Of a stretch of 64,000 nucleotides of DNA, positions 42,449 through 50,672 are shown in pieces. The first letter of the stretch is position 1. Every line of letters begins with the position of its first letter. Origin of the DNA: Streptomyces sp. NBC_01276 (GTDB lineage: Bacteria; Actinomycetota; Actinomycetes; Streptomycetales; Streptomycetaceae); assembly GCF_041435355.1 (NCBI RefSeq), contig NZ_CP108442.1, positions 4,092,001-4,156,000 on the forward strand. Reading direction: 5' to 3'. The notes under the pieces are model-generated. The model was not told the DNA's origin. It saw nothing but the letters and a program-made list of their open reading frames with translations, and did no database searches. The position numbers and the translations under genes are program-made.

Positions 42449-44131
42449 CTACCGGCTGCCTCGGCGGGGTGGTTGCTGTCGTGAGGGAACAGGGACGGCT
42501 GCGCTCGAACCCTGGCGGGTGGTGCTCGCGGAGTCGGGGTGAGCGGGCCTTTCACCTGCCACGCCGACGAGGCGGTGCAGCCGCCAGACGAGGACGTCGC
42601 TGATCGAGGTGGCGGTGTCGAGTTCTCGTCGTCGGGTGGATTCGGCGAGTAGGACGGTTGGGTCGTGGCCGGCCTTGTGGGCGTCGGCGAGGGTGGCGGC
42701 CAGGGCGGGCCAGCTGGGCTCGGCGAGGATCTGCTCGGCCAGGTCGGGGAGTGCCTGGCGGACGAGGGTGGCCTGCCGCTGCTGCACCGTGACGGTGAGG
42801 CTGAGGCCGCGTTGGTGGATCACGGTCAGGGGCTGGATGGCGGCGGCCTGGTAGGCGGCGTGCAGGTGTTCGGCTGCTTGGCGGGCGGCTTCGGCTTGCT
42901 GGTCGTGGTGGCGGGTGTGGTGCCACTGCTGGGCTGCGACGACGGCCAGGAGCAGGGCGTCGAGGAGGACCGCGAGGAGGGCTCCGTCCTTGGGCGCGGG
43001 TTCACGCACGATCGCCTTGATGGCCCGGCGTGTGGCCTGGGACTGCTGATGTTGGGCGCGGATGCGGGAGCGGCTGGCCCGCTCGAATGCGGCTGCTGCC
43101 TGGGCCAGCTGGGGCCTGTAGCTGGCGGGGGCGATGAGGGGGAGGGCGTCGAGGGTTTCGGCGAGCACGGTGATGTGCGCCTGGCCCGCAGCGTCGTCAG
43201 CGTCGTCGAGAACGTCAGGGATCCGGTCGGCGGCGTCGGCGACCTGCTGCCATGCCGTTCGCCGGCGTCCGGAGTGCTGGCTCGTGGAGTTGGGTTCGGT
43301 GGGCGCGAGGCGTTCGCTGATCTTGGGGTAGGACAGGTCGGGGGCGAGGGTGGAGCCTGAGAACCACACCGGCTCGCCCTTGGCGTTCTTGTCGTCGGCG
43401 AGGGCGACTTTGTAGCCGCGGATGTCGCCGGAGGGGAAGTGCTGGATGTCCACCAGCACGCCCGCGCTGCGGAGGATGGCGAAGAACTCCTCGGTGCCCG
43501 TGGCAGCGGCCACCGTTGTGCGGACGGTGGCGCGCAGCCTCTCCCGGGGTGTGGCGGTGTGCCCAGCGCGCAGGGCCTTCTCCTGCTCGGCGCGGGTGGG
43601 GCGTTTGGCGGCGGTGCGGTCGCCGCGTACGACCTGGCGCAGGCCGTACTCCTTCTCGATCGCGGCGCACTCCTTGTCGGCGCGCGGGTAGTCGTTCCAG
43701 TGGCGGGCTGGGGTGAGATCGCCTCGGACCTTGGTGGCGACGATGTGGATGTGGTCGTCGGCGTGGCGGACCGCGACCCAGCGGCAGGCGTCGGGGTCGC
43801 CGGCCGGGGCGATGCCAGTGGCGTTCAGTACCCGGCGGGCAATCACCGCCCACTCGTCGTCCGTCAGGACCCGGTCCTCGGGCGCGGCCCGCACCGAGCA
43901 ATGCCACACGTGCTTCTCCGGTGCCCGGTCGCCAGCCTGCTTGACGCGCAGGTCGAGGACGGTGGCGAGCTGGGTGAGTGTGGCCTCCTCGTCGCGGCCG
44001 GGGTCGGGGGCGAAGCCGTCGAAGGACGCCACAAGGTGGGGGTCGGTGTGTTCGTTGGCGCGGCCGGGGCCATAGAGGTAGTTCAGGACGCCACGGGTGT
44101 TGGCGCCGGCCTTGCCGATCTTCGCGATCAA
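42449..44131 (-). CDS. Relaxase/mobilisation nuclease (MobA/VirD2-type)
   Basis: 560 residues. IGKAGANTRGVLNYLYGPGR holds the N-terminal region with the likely catalytic Tyr, and WVAVRHADDHIHIVATKVRG gives the three-His metal motif (123, 127, 129). The C-terminal half is helical and Arg-rich. Relaxases nick oriT and lead the strand during mobilisation. It starts at TTG immediately after the TGA of mobC, so the two are coupled. Confidence 0.92.
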   Translation of the reverse strand: MIAKIGKAGANTRGVLNYLYGPGRANEHTDPHLVASFDGFAPDPGRDEEATLTQLATVLDLRVKQAGDRAPEKHVWHCSVRAAPEDRVLTDDEWAVIARRVLNATGIAPAGDPDACRWVAVRHADDHIHIVATKVRGDLTPARHWNDYPRADKECAAIEKEYGLRQVVRGDRTAAKRPTRAEQEKALRAGHTATPRERLRATVRTTVAAATGTEEFFAILRSAGVLVDIQHFPSGDIRGYKVALADDKNAKGEPVWFSGSTLAPDLSYPKISERLAPTEPNSTSQHSGRRRTAWQQVADAADRIPDVLDDADDAAGQAHITVLAETLDALPLIAPASYRPQLAQAAAAFERASRSRIRAQHQQSQATRRAIKAIVREPAPKDGALLAVLLDALLLAVVAAQQWHHTRHHDQQAEAARQAAEHLHAAYQAAAIQPLTVIHQRGLSLTVTVQQRQATLVRQALPDLAEQILAEPSWPALAATLADAHKAGHDPTVLLAESTRRRELDTATSISDVLVWRLHRLVGVAGERPAHPDSASTTRQGSSAAVPVPSRQQPPRRGSR

Positions 44132-44782
44132 TCAGGCCGCCCTCTTCGATGTGGCGGCTTTGTCTGACGCCACATCGATCGCGGTGGCGGCGTTACGGGC
44201 CAGACCGAGGACACGTGCCGCTTCCCCGAGGAGCGCTGTGTCCCCAGGCTGTGGATGGCCGCCGGAGTTCAGTTTGCGGGCGATCTGGTTGACGTTGGTG
44301 CCGATCCTGGCGACCTCGGTCCGCAGGGCGGCAAGTTCGTCGATCAGGTCATCGTGGGAGGTCCGCTGGCCGGGCACCGCGAGGTCACCCGCAAGGTGGG
44401 ACACGACGAGAGCGCCGACGAAGTGGGCGCCTGCCAGGTTCAGACGGCGGGCCTCGGCGAGGATCTCGGTGTGCTCTTCGGCGCTGTAGCGGACGTCGAC
44501 ACGCATCTTGCGCTGCTCGGTCTCACGGGCGCGGCGGCGGGCGATCCGGTAAAGCGCGGCCTCATCGGCGGCCCGTACGACGACGGGCAGCCCGGGGTCG
44601 GCGGCACCGGCCGCCTCCTGCCCCGGTGCGCCCTCGCGCCGGGGTTCTGCCTCCGCCACCCCCGGGGCGGAGGCTGCGTTGGACCGGCCCTTGGACGGTC
44701 CAACGTCATACCTTGCTGCCTGGTCTGGGGCTGGGGTACGGGCGGTGTGCTGCTGGTGGACGGTGAGATGGGGCTTAGGCAT
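44132..44782 (-). CDS. MobC-type relaxosome accessory protein
   Basis: 216 residues. The C-terminal 110 residues (KMRVDVRYSAEEHTEILAEA, then DELAALRTEVARIGTNVNQI and ARKLNSGG) match the MobC helical DNA-binding family; the first 90 residues are low complexity. MobC opens oriT for the relaxase. Directly upstream of the relaxase gene. Confidence 0.88.
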   Translation of the reverse strand: MPKPHLTVHQQHTARTPAPDQAARYDVGPSKGRSNAASAPGVAEAEPRREGAPGQEAAGAADPGLPVVVRAADEAALYRIARRRARETEQRKMRVDVRYSAEEHTEILAEARRLNLAGAHFVGALVVSHLAGDLAVPGQRTSHDDLIDELAALRTEVARIGTNVNQIARKLNSGGHPQPGDTALLGEAARVLGLARNAATAIDVASDKAATSKRAA

Positions 44783-44876
44783 GTTGGGTCCTTCTTCGGC
44801 GGTGGGTTCGCCTCAGGGGGCGGAGTGGGGGAAGGCACGTGCTCACCCGCGGTGCCGGTGCGGGTGGGAGGCTGGA

Positions 44877-45716
44877 TCAGCGGACGGCGGCGGCGTACGC
44901 GTCCAGTTCGGCCTGGAGGATGTCCTTGGCCTCCTCGGCGAGGTCCTTGTTGATGGTGAAGCCCTTGTCGCGGACGGCGGCCTCGATGCGACGGCGGGAG
45001 GCGTGTCCGGCCCGGCCGGGCTGCGTGGTGCGGCCCATCTCGATCGCCTGCTCCAAGGTGGCGCTGGGCTTGCGTCCCTTGTGCTTGGGCGGGCTGTCGA
45101 TTTCCGCCACTTGTTTCCGGTCGGGCGCCGCCACAACCCGGCCGGGCTTCGGCGCTGTGGGGGCGGGCGCATCGCTGTCCGCGGTGGCCTGTGCGGGCTC
45201 GAGCCTGGTGGCGGTCTTGGGGCAGGCAGTGGCGTGGGCGCCGGCCGTGTTGTGGCGGGCGTCGGGTTGGCGATGGACGAGGAGGTAGAGGTGGACGGCT
45301 CCGGCCAAGGCGAGCGGGGCGATGGCGGAGATGGTGCCGACGGTGATGTCGTCCAGGAGGAGGCCGCCGTGGCGGGCCTGCTGGTTGAGGCGGATGGCGT
45401 GGAGCACGTTGGCCCAGATGCTGGTGAGGGTGGCGAGACCGACTAGGGCGGACACGTAGAGGCGGGCGCGCAAGGGTGCGGTCCTCAGGATGAGAAGGGC
45501 GCCGATCCCGATGGCGATGAAGCCGTCGATGACGAGGGGGAAGGCGTACGTGAGGATGGGATGGATGTGGCTGGCAGCGGCCATCTGACGCAGGGCGTCG
45601 TAGGAGAGTGCGAAGGCGGCGCACGCCATGAGAGCGACTCCGGTGCGGATCGGCCTGGACAGGACGGTCCGGCCGGGGAATGAGGTAGACGGGGAAGGGA
45701 CGGCGGAGGAGGCCAA
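44877..45716 (-). CDS. DUF2637 membrane protein
   Basis: 279 residues from TTG. Four membrane helices fill about residues 24-145, ending ALAGAVHLYLLVHR; the cytosolic tail (from 150) contains a basic region and ends in a helical part with EAAVRDKGFTINKDLAEEAK that could be a DNA-binding HTH. DUF2637 proteins are regular members of Streptomyces integrative and conjugative elements, sometimes called spread or SpdB-like, and probably act in DNA transfer or spread. Confidence 0.85.
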   Translation of the reverse strand: MASSAVPSPSTSFPGRTVLSRPIRTGVALMACAAFALSYDALRQMAAASHIHPILTYAFPLVIDGFIAIGIGALLILRTAPLRARLYVSALVGLATLTSIWANVLHAIRLNQQARHGGLLLDDITVGTISAIAPLALAGAVHLYLLVHRQPDARHNTAGAHATACPKTATRLEPAQATADSDAPAPTAPKPGRVVAAPDRKQVAEIDSPPKHKGRKPSATLEQAIEMGRTTQPGRAGHASRRRIEAAVRDKGFTINKDLAEEAKDILQAELDAYAAAVR

Positions 45717-45802
45717 GCGTGATGCTCCAGAGGCTGCGGGAGCCCCACCTGGGCGGCCTGCGGCGGGAGCAGGCGCCTTGGTGGATGGGCTGATACCGGT
45801 GG

Positions 45803-45848
45803 GCGCTTACGCTTCCCCCTCCCTAAAGAGGGGGAAGCACGTAAGCGC
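45803..45848. repeat. Large inverted repeat, possible oriT
   Basis: GCGCTTACG-CTTCCCCCTC-CCTAAA-GAGGGGGAAG-CA-CGTAAGCGC: 19 paired bases with a 2-base bulge and a 6-base loop. It lies between the helicase gene and the DUF2637-mobC-relaxase genes. MOBP-type origins of transfer carry such a repeat by the nick site, and its position upstream of the mobilisation genes fits. It could instead be a terminator of the helicase message. Confidence 0.5.
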
Positions 45849-45983
45849 TTAGGGGCGGACGAGTCGTTCGTTCGGCCGTACGCGTCTGACCTGCGGTTTC
45901 GTGAAATGCGAATGCGGTGTAGGCGCTGCGTAGGCGTGTTCTGGCCGGTTGGGCGCGTACGGGTCCGCGTACGCGCCCCGGGG

Positions 45984-47534
45984 TCAGGAGACGACGGTCA
46001 TGTGGCGGGCGGGTGCGGCGGTCCAGCGGGTGGCCTGGCCTCCGCCGGAGCCGCCTCCCGCGCCGGTCTCCTGGGCTGCGTGGCCGCTCGTGGCGAGGTT
46101 CTCCAGGCGGCGCCTGGCCTTGGCGATGTCCGCCTGGCTGGGGCTGGTCTCGCCGGTGATCTGCTCGGCGAGCTGGCGGGCGGTCAGGCCGCGCGTACCG
46201 GCCTGGCGGAGCAGGGTGAGGGGGTCGAGGTGGGTCTCGACGCGGGAGGTGCCTCGGGTGTGGTCGTGGGTGATGGGCAGGGGCCCGATCTCGTCGTTGA
46301 CCGTCTTGAGGTGGTGGAGGTGGACGATCGGGTCGCCCGCCGCCCCTGAGAGGAACAGGACGCTTCCGGCGCCGGCGGTGAACCAGGCGGATCCGTAGAC
46401 CTGGTCCAGGATGGGGCGCTGGTTGCGTGAGGCGTCCTGTCCCTGCTTGCGCTGGTGGTGCAGTTCCATCAGCTGGACGTCGTCGCGCAGGAGCTGCTGG
46501 CGGGCGTTGTTGTAGGCGAGCCCGGCCTCGTCGTCGGTCAGTTTGCCGACGACGTCCTTGAGGCTGTCGATGACCACGGTGTCGGCGCCGTGCTCGGCGG
46601 CGAGCTCGGCGAGCAGGTGCGGCTCGGCGATCAGGGACGCGGGGAGCGGCCCGGACCAGAAGACAAGGCGCTGGCGCAGGATCTTCTCGTCCACCGGCCG
46701 GATGATCCGGCTGAAGGCGCGGGCCAGCTGGCTGGGCCGGTCCGCGGCGATGTAGAGGACCTTCTTGCCCTCCTGCACGGGCATGTCCAGCACCTGGGCG
46801 ATCAGGCCGATGCGGGCCAGGACGACCTGTTGGGCGATGGTGGACTTCCCCACTCCGGGCGGGCCGACCAGCATCAGGCTCTCGCCGGCCGCCCAGGCCG
46901 CTTTCCCCGGTGCGCCCCAGATCGGCTCGTTGTCGGTGGCCGTGTCGGTGACGAACGCCCAGCCGTCGAGGGCGTAGCGCTGCAGGCGTCCACCGGAGCT
47001 GCGGCGGGATCGGTCGGTGACCTCCTGCAGGGAGGCGTTCAGCAGGGTCCTGACCTCCTCGGGGTCCGCGCCTTCCGAGGTGGCGCCTTGCAGGACGCGG
47101 ACCGCCATGGCCTGCATGGCGCGCAGGTCGGCCTGCTGCCGGACGATTTCGGCGTAGTACTCGGCGCCCGATCCGACCGCTGCGGACGATGCGAGGGTGT
47201 GCAGGTAGGTGGATCCGCCGATGCGGTTCAGGTCCCCGGTGCGCTGGAGCTGGTGGCCGAGTGCGATGGGGTCGGTCGGCGCCTGCTGTCGGCGCAGCTC
47301 CACCAGGGCATGCCAGATGGTGGTGTGCGCGGGGTGGTAGAAGTCGCCCGGCTCCAGGATCTGGCGGAGCCGGTCGATGGCCTCGCTCTGGTAGACGCAT
47401 GCGCCGAGCACCGCCATCTCGGCTGCCTCGTTGCGCGGGACGTTCATCGACCCGGCCGCCGCGAGGGTGGAGGGCTGGGCGAGCTGTGCGGTCAGGGGTG
47501 TGCCTGTGGGCCCGATGGCCGTAGGGTTGGGCAT
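45984..47534 (-). CDS. DnaB-like replicative helicase / plasmid ATPase
   Basis: 516 residues; ATG with GGGAGGG upstream. The DnaB N-terminal domain spans about 33-140 (AEMAVLGACVYQSEAIDRL). The ATPase has Walker A GPPGVGKST (224-232), Walker B-like DTVVIDSL and LMELHHQRKQG. A winged-helix-like end follows (LTARQLAEQI). Mobile elements encode such proteins as replication helicases. The region between it and the XRE gene is divergent. Confidence 0.88.
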   Translation of the reverse strand: MPNPTAIGPTGTPLTAQLAQPSTLAAAGSMNVPRNEAAEMAVLGACVYQSEAIDRLRQILEPGDFYHPAHTTIWHALVELRRQQAPTDPIALGHQLQRTGDLNRIGGSTYLHTLASSAAVGSGAEYYAEIVRQQADLRAMQAMAVRVLQGATSEGADPEEVRTLLNASLQEVTDRSRRSSGGRLQRYALDGWAFVTDTATDNEPIWGAPGKAAWAAGESLMLVGPPGVGKSTIAQQVVLARIGLIAQVLDMPVQEGKKVLYIAADRPSQLARAFSRIIRPVDEKILRQRLVFWSGPLPASLIAEPHLLAELAAEHGADTVVIDSLKDVVGKLTDDEAGLAYNNARQQLLRDDVQLMELHHQRKQGQDASRNQRPILDQVYGSAWFTAGAGSVLFLSGAAGDPIVHLHHLKTVNDEIGPLPITHDHTRGTSRVETHLDPLTLLRQAGTRGLTARQLAEQITGETSPSQADIAKARRRLENLATSGHAAQETGAGGGSGGGQATRWTAAPARHMTVVS

Positions 47535-47777
47535 GGATTCCCTCCCCGGAGTGCATACGGCCCTGGCAGGCCGCACTCCCGGTTGATCGTCTTGATGGGT
47601 GGTCATTCAGGGAGCCGTTCGTGGCCTCCGGTGCGCTAACACCGGGGGCCGCTCCCATTTCCGGGCGCGGCGGGCCACGTCCGGGACCAGAAGCATCGTG
47701 TGCACTGACCGCACAGTCAAGCCCTAACTTTGAATCTCTTGCGCACAATATTTGCGCCGTGGATGCACAGAATGGGG

Positions 47778-47805
47778 TTGAGTCTGTGCGGGCGCCAAGT
47801 TAACG
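47778..47805 (+). promoter_or_regulatory. Promoter for leaderless XRE mRNA
   Basis: TTGAGT (47778-47783), 16 bases, then TTAACG (47800-47805). The -10 ends 7 bases before the ATG of the XRE gene, so transcription should start at the ATG itself, as for phage repressors. Just upstream TTGCGC occurs twice 11 bases apart (near 47739 and 47750), a possible operator in the divergent region. Confidence 0.5.
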
Positions 47806-47812
47806 TGGTGGT

Positions 47813-48433
47813 ATGACGCAGAACGACTGGCAGGGGCGCCTCACGCAGCACGTGGCCGACGCGGTGCGCCACTATCGGAAAGAGCGGGGCCTGAGCGCTC
47901 AGGCCCTCGCGGACGCCTGCGGCAAGCTCGGATACCCGGTTCCGCGGACCTCGATCGCCAACCTGGAGAACGGCCGCCGGTCCGGCGTGGAGCTCGCGGA
48001 ACTGCTGGTCCTCGCCAAGGCCCTGGAGATCCCGCCGATCATGCTCATGCTGCCCGTCGGCATGGCCGGCGCGGTCGAGGTCGTACCCGGGGAGGAGCTC
48101 CCGATCTGGGACGCCATCGCCTGGATCAGCGGCGAGACCCTCCTCGGCAGCGAGCCGAACCCCGGCACCGCCAACGAGATCATCTACGAGCTGCGCATCC
48201 ACGCGCAGGCCGTCAACCAGGTGCAGAAGGCGATCCAGCTCGCCGAGGAGACCCAGCAGTACGGCCTGTACCGCAATCAGCGCCTGAACGGCAGGAGCAT
48301 GCTCGAGGCCATCCAGAATTACGCCAAGGAGAGCGTCGTCGATCTCCGCGACTACCGCCGCAAGCTTCGCGCGCGCGGCATCGAGCCGCCGGCCCTCGCC
48401 GAGGACCTCCAGTTCCTAGACGACGTCGAGTAG
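47813..48433 (+). CDS. XRE-family regulator of the mobile element
   Basis: 206 residues. The N-terminal HTH has LSAQALADACGKLG, then VPRTSIANLENGRRSG. The rest is helical and unlike known repressors, with ISGETLLGSEPNPGTANEII in the middle. As the divergent partner of the helicase, it probably controls element replication. It has no ribosome site and likely a leaderless message. Confidence 0.85.
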   Translation: MTQNDWQGRLTQHVADAVRHYRKERGLSAQALADACGKLGYPVPRTSIANLENGRRSGVELAELLVLAKALEIPPIMLMLPVGMAGAVEVVPGEELPIWDAIAWISGETLLGSEPNPGTANEIIYELRIHAQAVNQVQKAIQLAEETQQYGLYRNQRLNGRSMLEAIQNYAKESVVDLRDYRRKLRARGIEPPALAEDLQFLDDVE

Positions 48434-48630
48434 CACTCTCCGTCCTGGCTCACACACGGTGTTAGCGCGCCGCGAGCCGGGACCGCAGCCACAGGCTGCA
48501 TGACCACCCATCACACGATCCCGCCACCGGAGTGCCAGCTCCAGCGGGAAGGAGTCCCCGTGCGCCAAAACCAACCCTCGTTGTGCCACTGCTCCATATC
48601 CCGTGCCTCCCTCACCCGAGGTGGTGCGCG

Positions 48631-49002
48631 ATGACGAAGCGCAAGCCGCCGACCGACTCCGGCCTGCCGCGGCTGTTCGGTCCTGATGAGATCGCCAACG
48701 CCCTCGGCTGCTCTGCTTGGTGGGTCCGCGATCGTGCGCGTCGCCGCCTCATTCCGTTCACGTACGTCGGTGGCGCGTACCGCTTCACCACTGACCACCT
48801 AGCCGAGATCATCCGCCTCCACGAGGAGCGGCCCGCAGAGGCCGCCCACCCCGCCAAGCCGACTGCTCCCACGCGCACGGCCGGCTCTCCGCAGGCCCGT
48901 TCCGCTTCCGGCCCCGGCATGCCCCTGCCCGGCACCCGGCTGACGGCCCGGCCGCCCCGGCGCCTCCTCGATGCCCAAGCCCGCTACGGGACCGCCGCCT
49001 AG
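48631..49002 (+). CDS. Excisionase-like helix-turn-helix protein
   Basis: 123 residues; ATG with GAGGTGG upstream. LFGPDEIANALGCSAWWVRD, RARRRLIPFTYVGGAYRFT is the MerR/Xis-like winged HTH; the C-terminal half is Pro/Ala-rich. It precedes the integrase by 27 bases, the usual xis-int order, so it is probably the recombination directionality factor. Confidence 0.8.
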   Translation: MTKRKPPTDSGLPRLFGPDEIANALGCSAWWVRDRARRRLIPFTYVGGAYRFTTDHLAEIIRLHEERPAEAAHPAKPTAPTRTAGSPQARSASGPGMPLPGTRLTARPPRRLLDAQARYGTAA

Positions 49003-49029
49003 ACCTGCCCACGACAGAGAGGGGGATAC

Positions 49030-50541
49030 GTGGGCTACGCGGAGAAGCGCAGCACCTATTGGCGAGGCCGGTACAAGCTGGCCGACGGCAAGTACGGCAC
49101 GGTCCAGGACACCACCGGCGCGGTGGTCAAGTTCGTCACCAAACGGGAGGCGAAGCAGGCCGCCGACGCCGAAGAGGTGACCGTACGGCGCGGTGAATGG
49201 CGGGACCCGGCACGCGGACAGGAGACCTTCGGCGATTACGCCGGCCGCTGGTACGACGACCAGGACCTGGCCGCCTCCACCATGCAGAACTACCGGCACC
49301 ATATCGAGGAGCACCTGCTCCCCGAGTTCGGCGACATGGCCCTCGGGGGCGTCCTGCGATCCGACGTCGACCGATGGGAGAAGGCGGAGAAGTCCGAGTA
49401 CGCCGCGTCGAGCGTCAAGACCTGGCGCGCGACCCTCCACCTCATCCTGGCCGACGCGGTGGACGAAGGACTCATCACGTCCAACCCCGCGACGAAGCGG
49501 CGCGGGCGCGGCAAGCGCGCAGGCCGTTCCCGGGATCGCGGGCCGGAAAAGGTGGTCACCGACGCGCTCGGTGTGCTGCTCATAGCCGAGCGAGCAGCGC
49601 TGCTCTCGGGTCGCGACGACGAGTTCATCGCCGTGGTCCTCAAGGCGTACACCGGCATGCGCTGGGGCGAAATCGTTGGCCTGGAGACGGAGTTCGCCCG
49701 CCAGGGCTCGGTCCGGGTCGAATGGCAGCTGTACGAGCTCGACTCCGGCGAGCTGGTCCGCTGCCCGCCCAAGGACGACAGCTATCGCACCATCGACGTA
49801 CCGGACTGGCTGTCCGCCCTGGTTGCCAACCACATCGCCCGTACGAAGCCGAGCCCGTGCCCCTGCCACGGGAGGGCGTACGTCTTTCAGGGCCACGGCA
49901 CCGCCCGCACGGGCGGACACCAGGGGGCGAAGCTCGTGGACGTGGCCCGCCGCGCCGAGGTCTCCACCGGCACGGTGTCCAACGTGCTCAACCGCCCTGA
50001 CCGGGTTCGGGAGGACACCAGAGTCCGCGTGGAACTCGCCATCACCCAGCTCGGCTTCGTACGCGGCGGGATCCCGAGCGAGCACGCCGCCCACTGGCGG
50101 CGCAACGGCTTCGCCACCTGGCTGTTCCAGCCGGCCGCCACCGGCTGGTATCCAAAGAAGGCCCCGCAGGAGGCACGCCCGGTGCCGCTGCTGGGTGCCC
50201 CCTGGCCCGGCGTTCCGGTCCGGGGTCGCAACGCTCAGGGCCGCGCGGACGCCTGCTGGACTCCGATCGCGAAGGGCCTCACGCCGCACGGCCTCCGTCA
50301 CTCCCACCGCACGGTCATGGAGGACCTGGGCACGGAGAAGGTCCTCATGGACGAGCGAATGGGCCACATCGACGGCTCGGTCTCGGCCCGCTACGCCCAC
50401 GTGACCCCCGGCATGCGCCGGCGGCTCCTCGTAGGCCTGACCGGCCGGTGGGAAGAGGCACTGGAGGCTCGCCGGGAGATGAGTCCGCAGTCACCGGTCA
50501 CCGTTGTCGACCGACTCTTGAAGGCGGCAGGTCCTCGCTGA
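49030..50541 (+). CDS. int: Tyrosine integrase with inserted LacI-type HTH
   Basis: 503 residues. The arm/core DNA-binding part occupies about 1-170. Catalytic residues are visible: Arg211 (TGMRWGEIVGL), HGLRH (His420, Arg423), GHIDGS (His446) and Tyr455. Between Arg211 and His420 lies a complete LacI-type HTH (VDVARRAEVSTGTVSNVLNR, about 303-347) followed by about 60 residues. I recall related integrases with this insert in other Streptomyces. It is the rightmost gene of the mobile element. Confidence 0.93.
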   Translation: MGYAEKRSTYWRGRYKLADGKYGTVQDTTGAVVKFVTKREAKQAADAEEVTVRRGEWRDPARGQETFGDYAGRWYDDQDLAASTMQNYRHHIEEHLLPEFGDMALGGVLRSDVDRWEKAEKSEYAASSVKTWRATLHLILADAVDEGLITSNPATKRRGRGKRAGRSRDRGPEKVVTDALGVLLIAERAALLSGRDDEFIAVVLKAYTGMRWGEIVGLETEFARQGSVRVEWQLYELDSGELVRCPPKDDSYRTIDVPDWLSALVANHIARTKPSPCPCHGRAYVFQGHGTARTGGHQGAKLVDVARRAEVSTGTVSNVLNRPDRVREDTRVRVELAITQLGFVRGGIPSEHAAHWRRNGFATWLFQPAATGWYPKKAPQEARPVPLLGAPWPGVPVRGRNAQGRADACWTPIAKGLTPHGLRHSHRTVMEDLGTEKVLMDERMGHIDGSVSARYAHVTPGMRRRLLVGLTGRWEEALEARREMSPQSPVTVVDRLLKAAGPR

Positions 50542-50672
50542 CCCGCCGGACGCGGGGGGTGGCAGCCGGGGCCTGGCGTGTCACGGGCCGGCTGAAGTCC
50601 GCGTGCGGGATGTTCTCCTCGGAGGCTTATGCCTGATGAGCCCCGGTAGTGGGAATGCGCGGAGGTGTCCCG

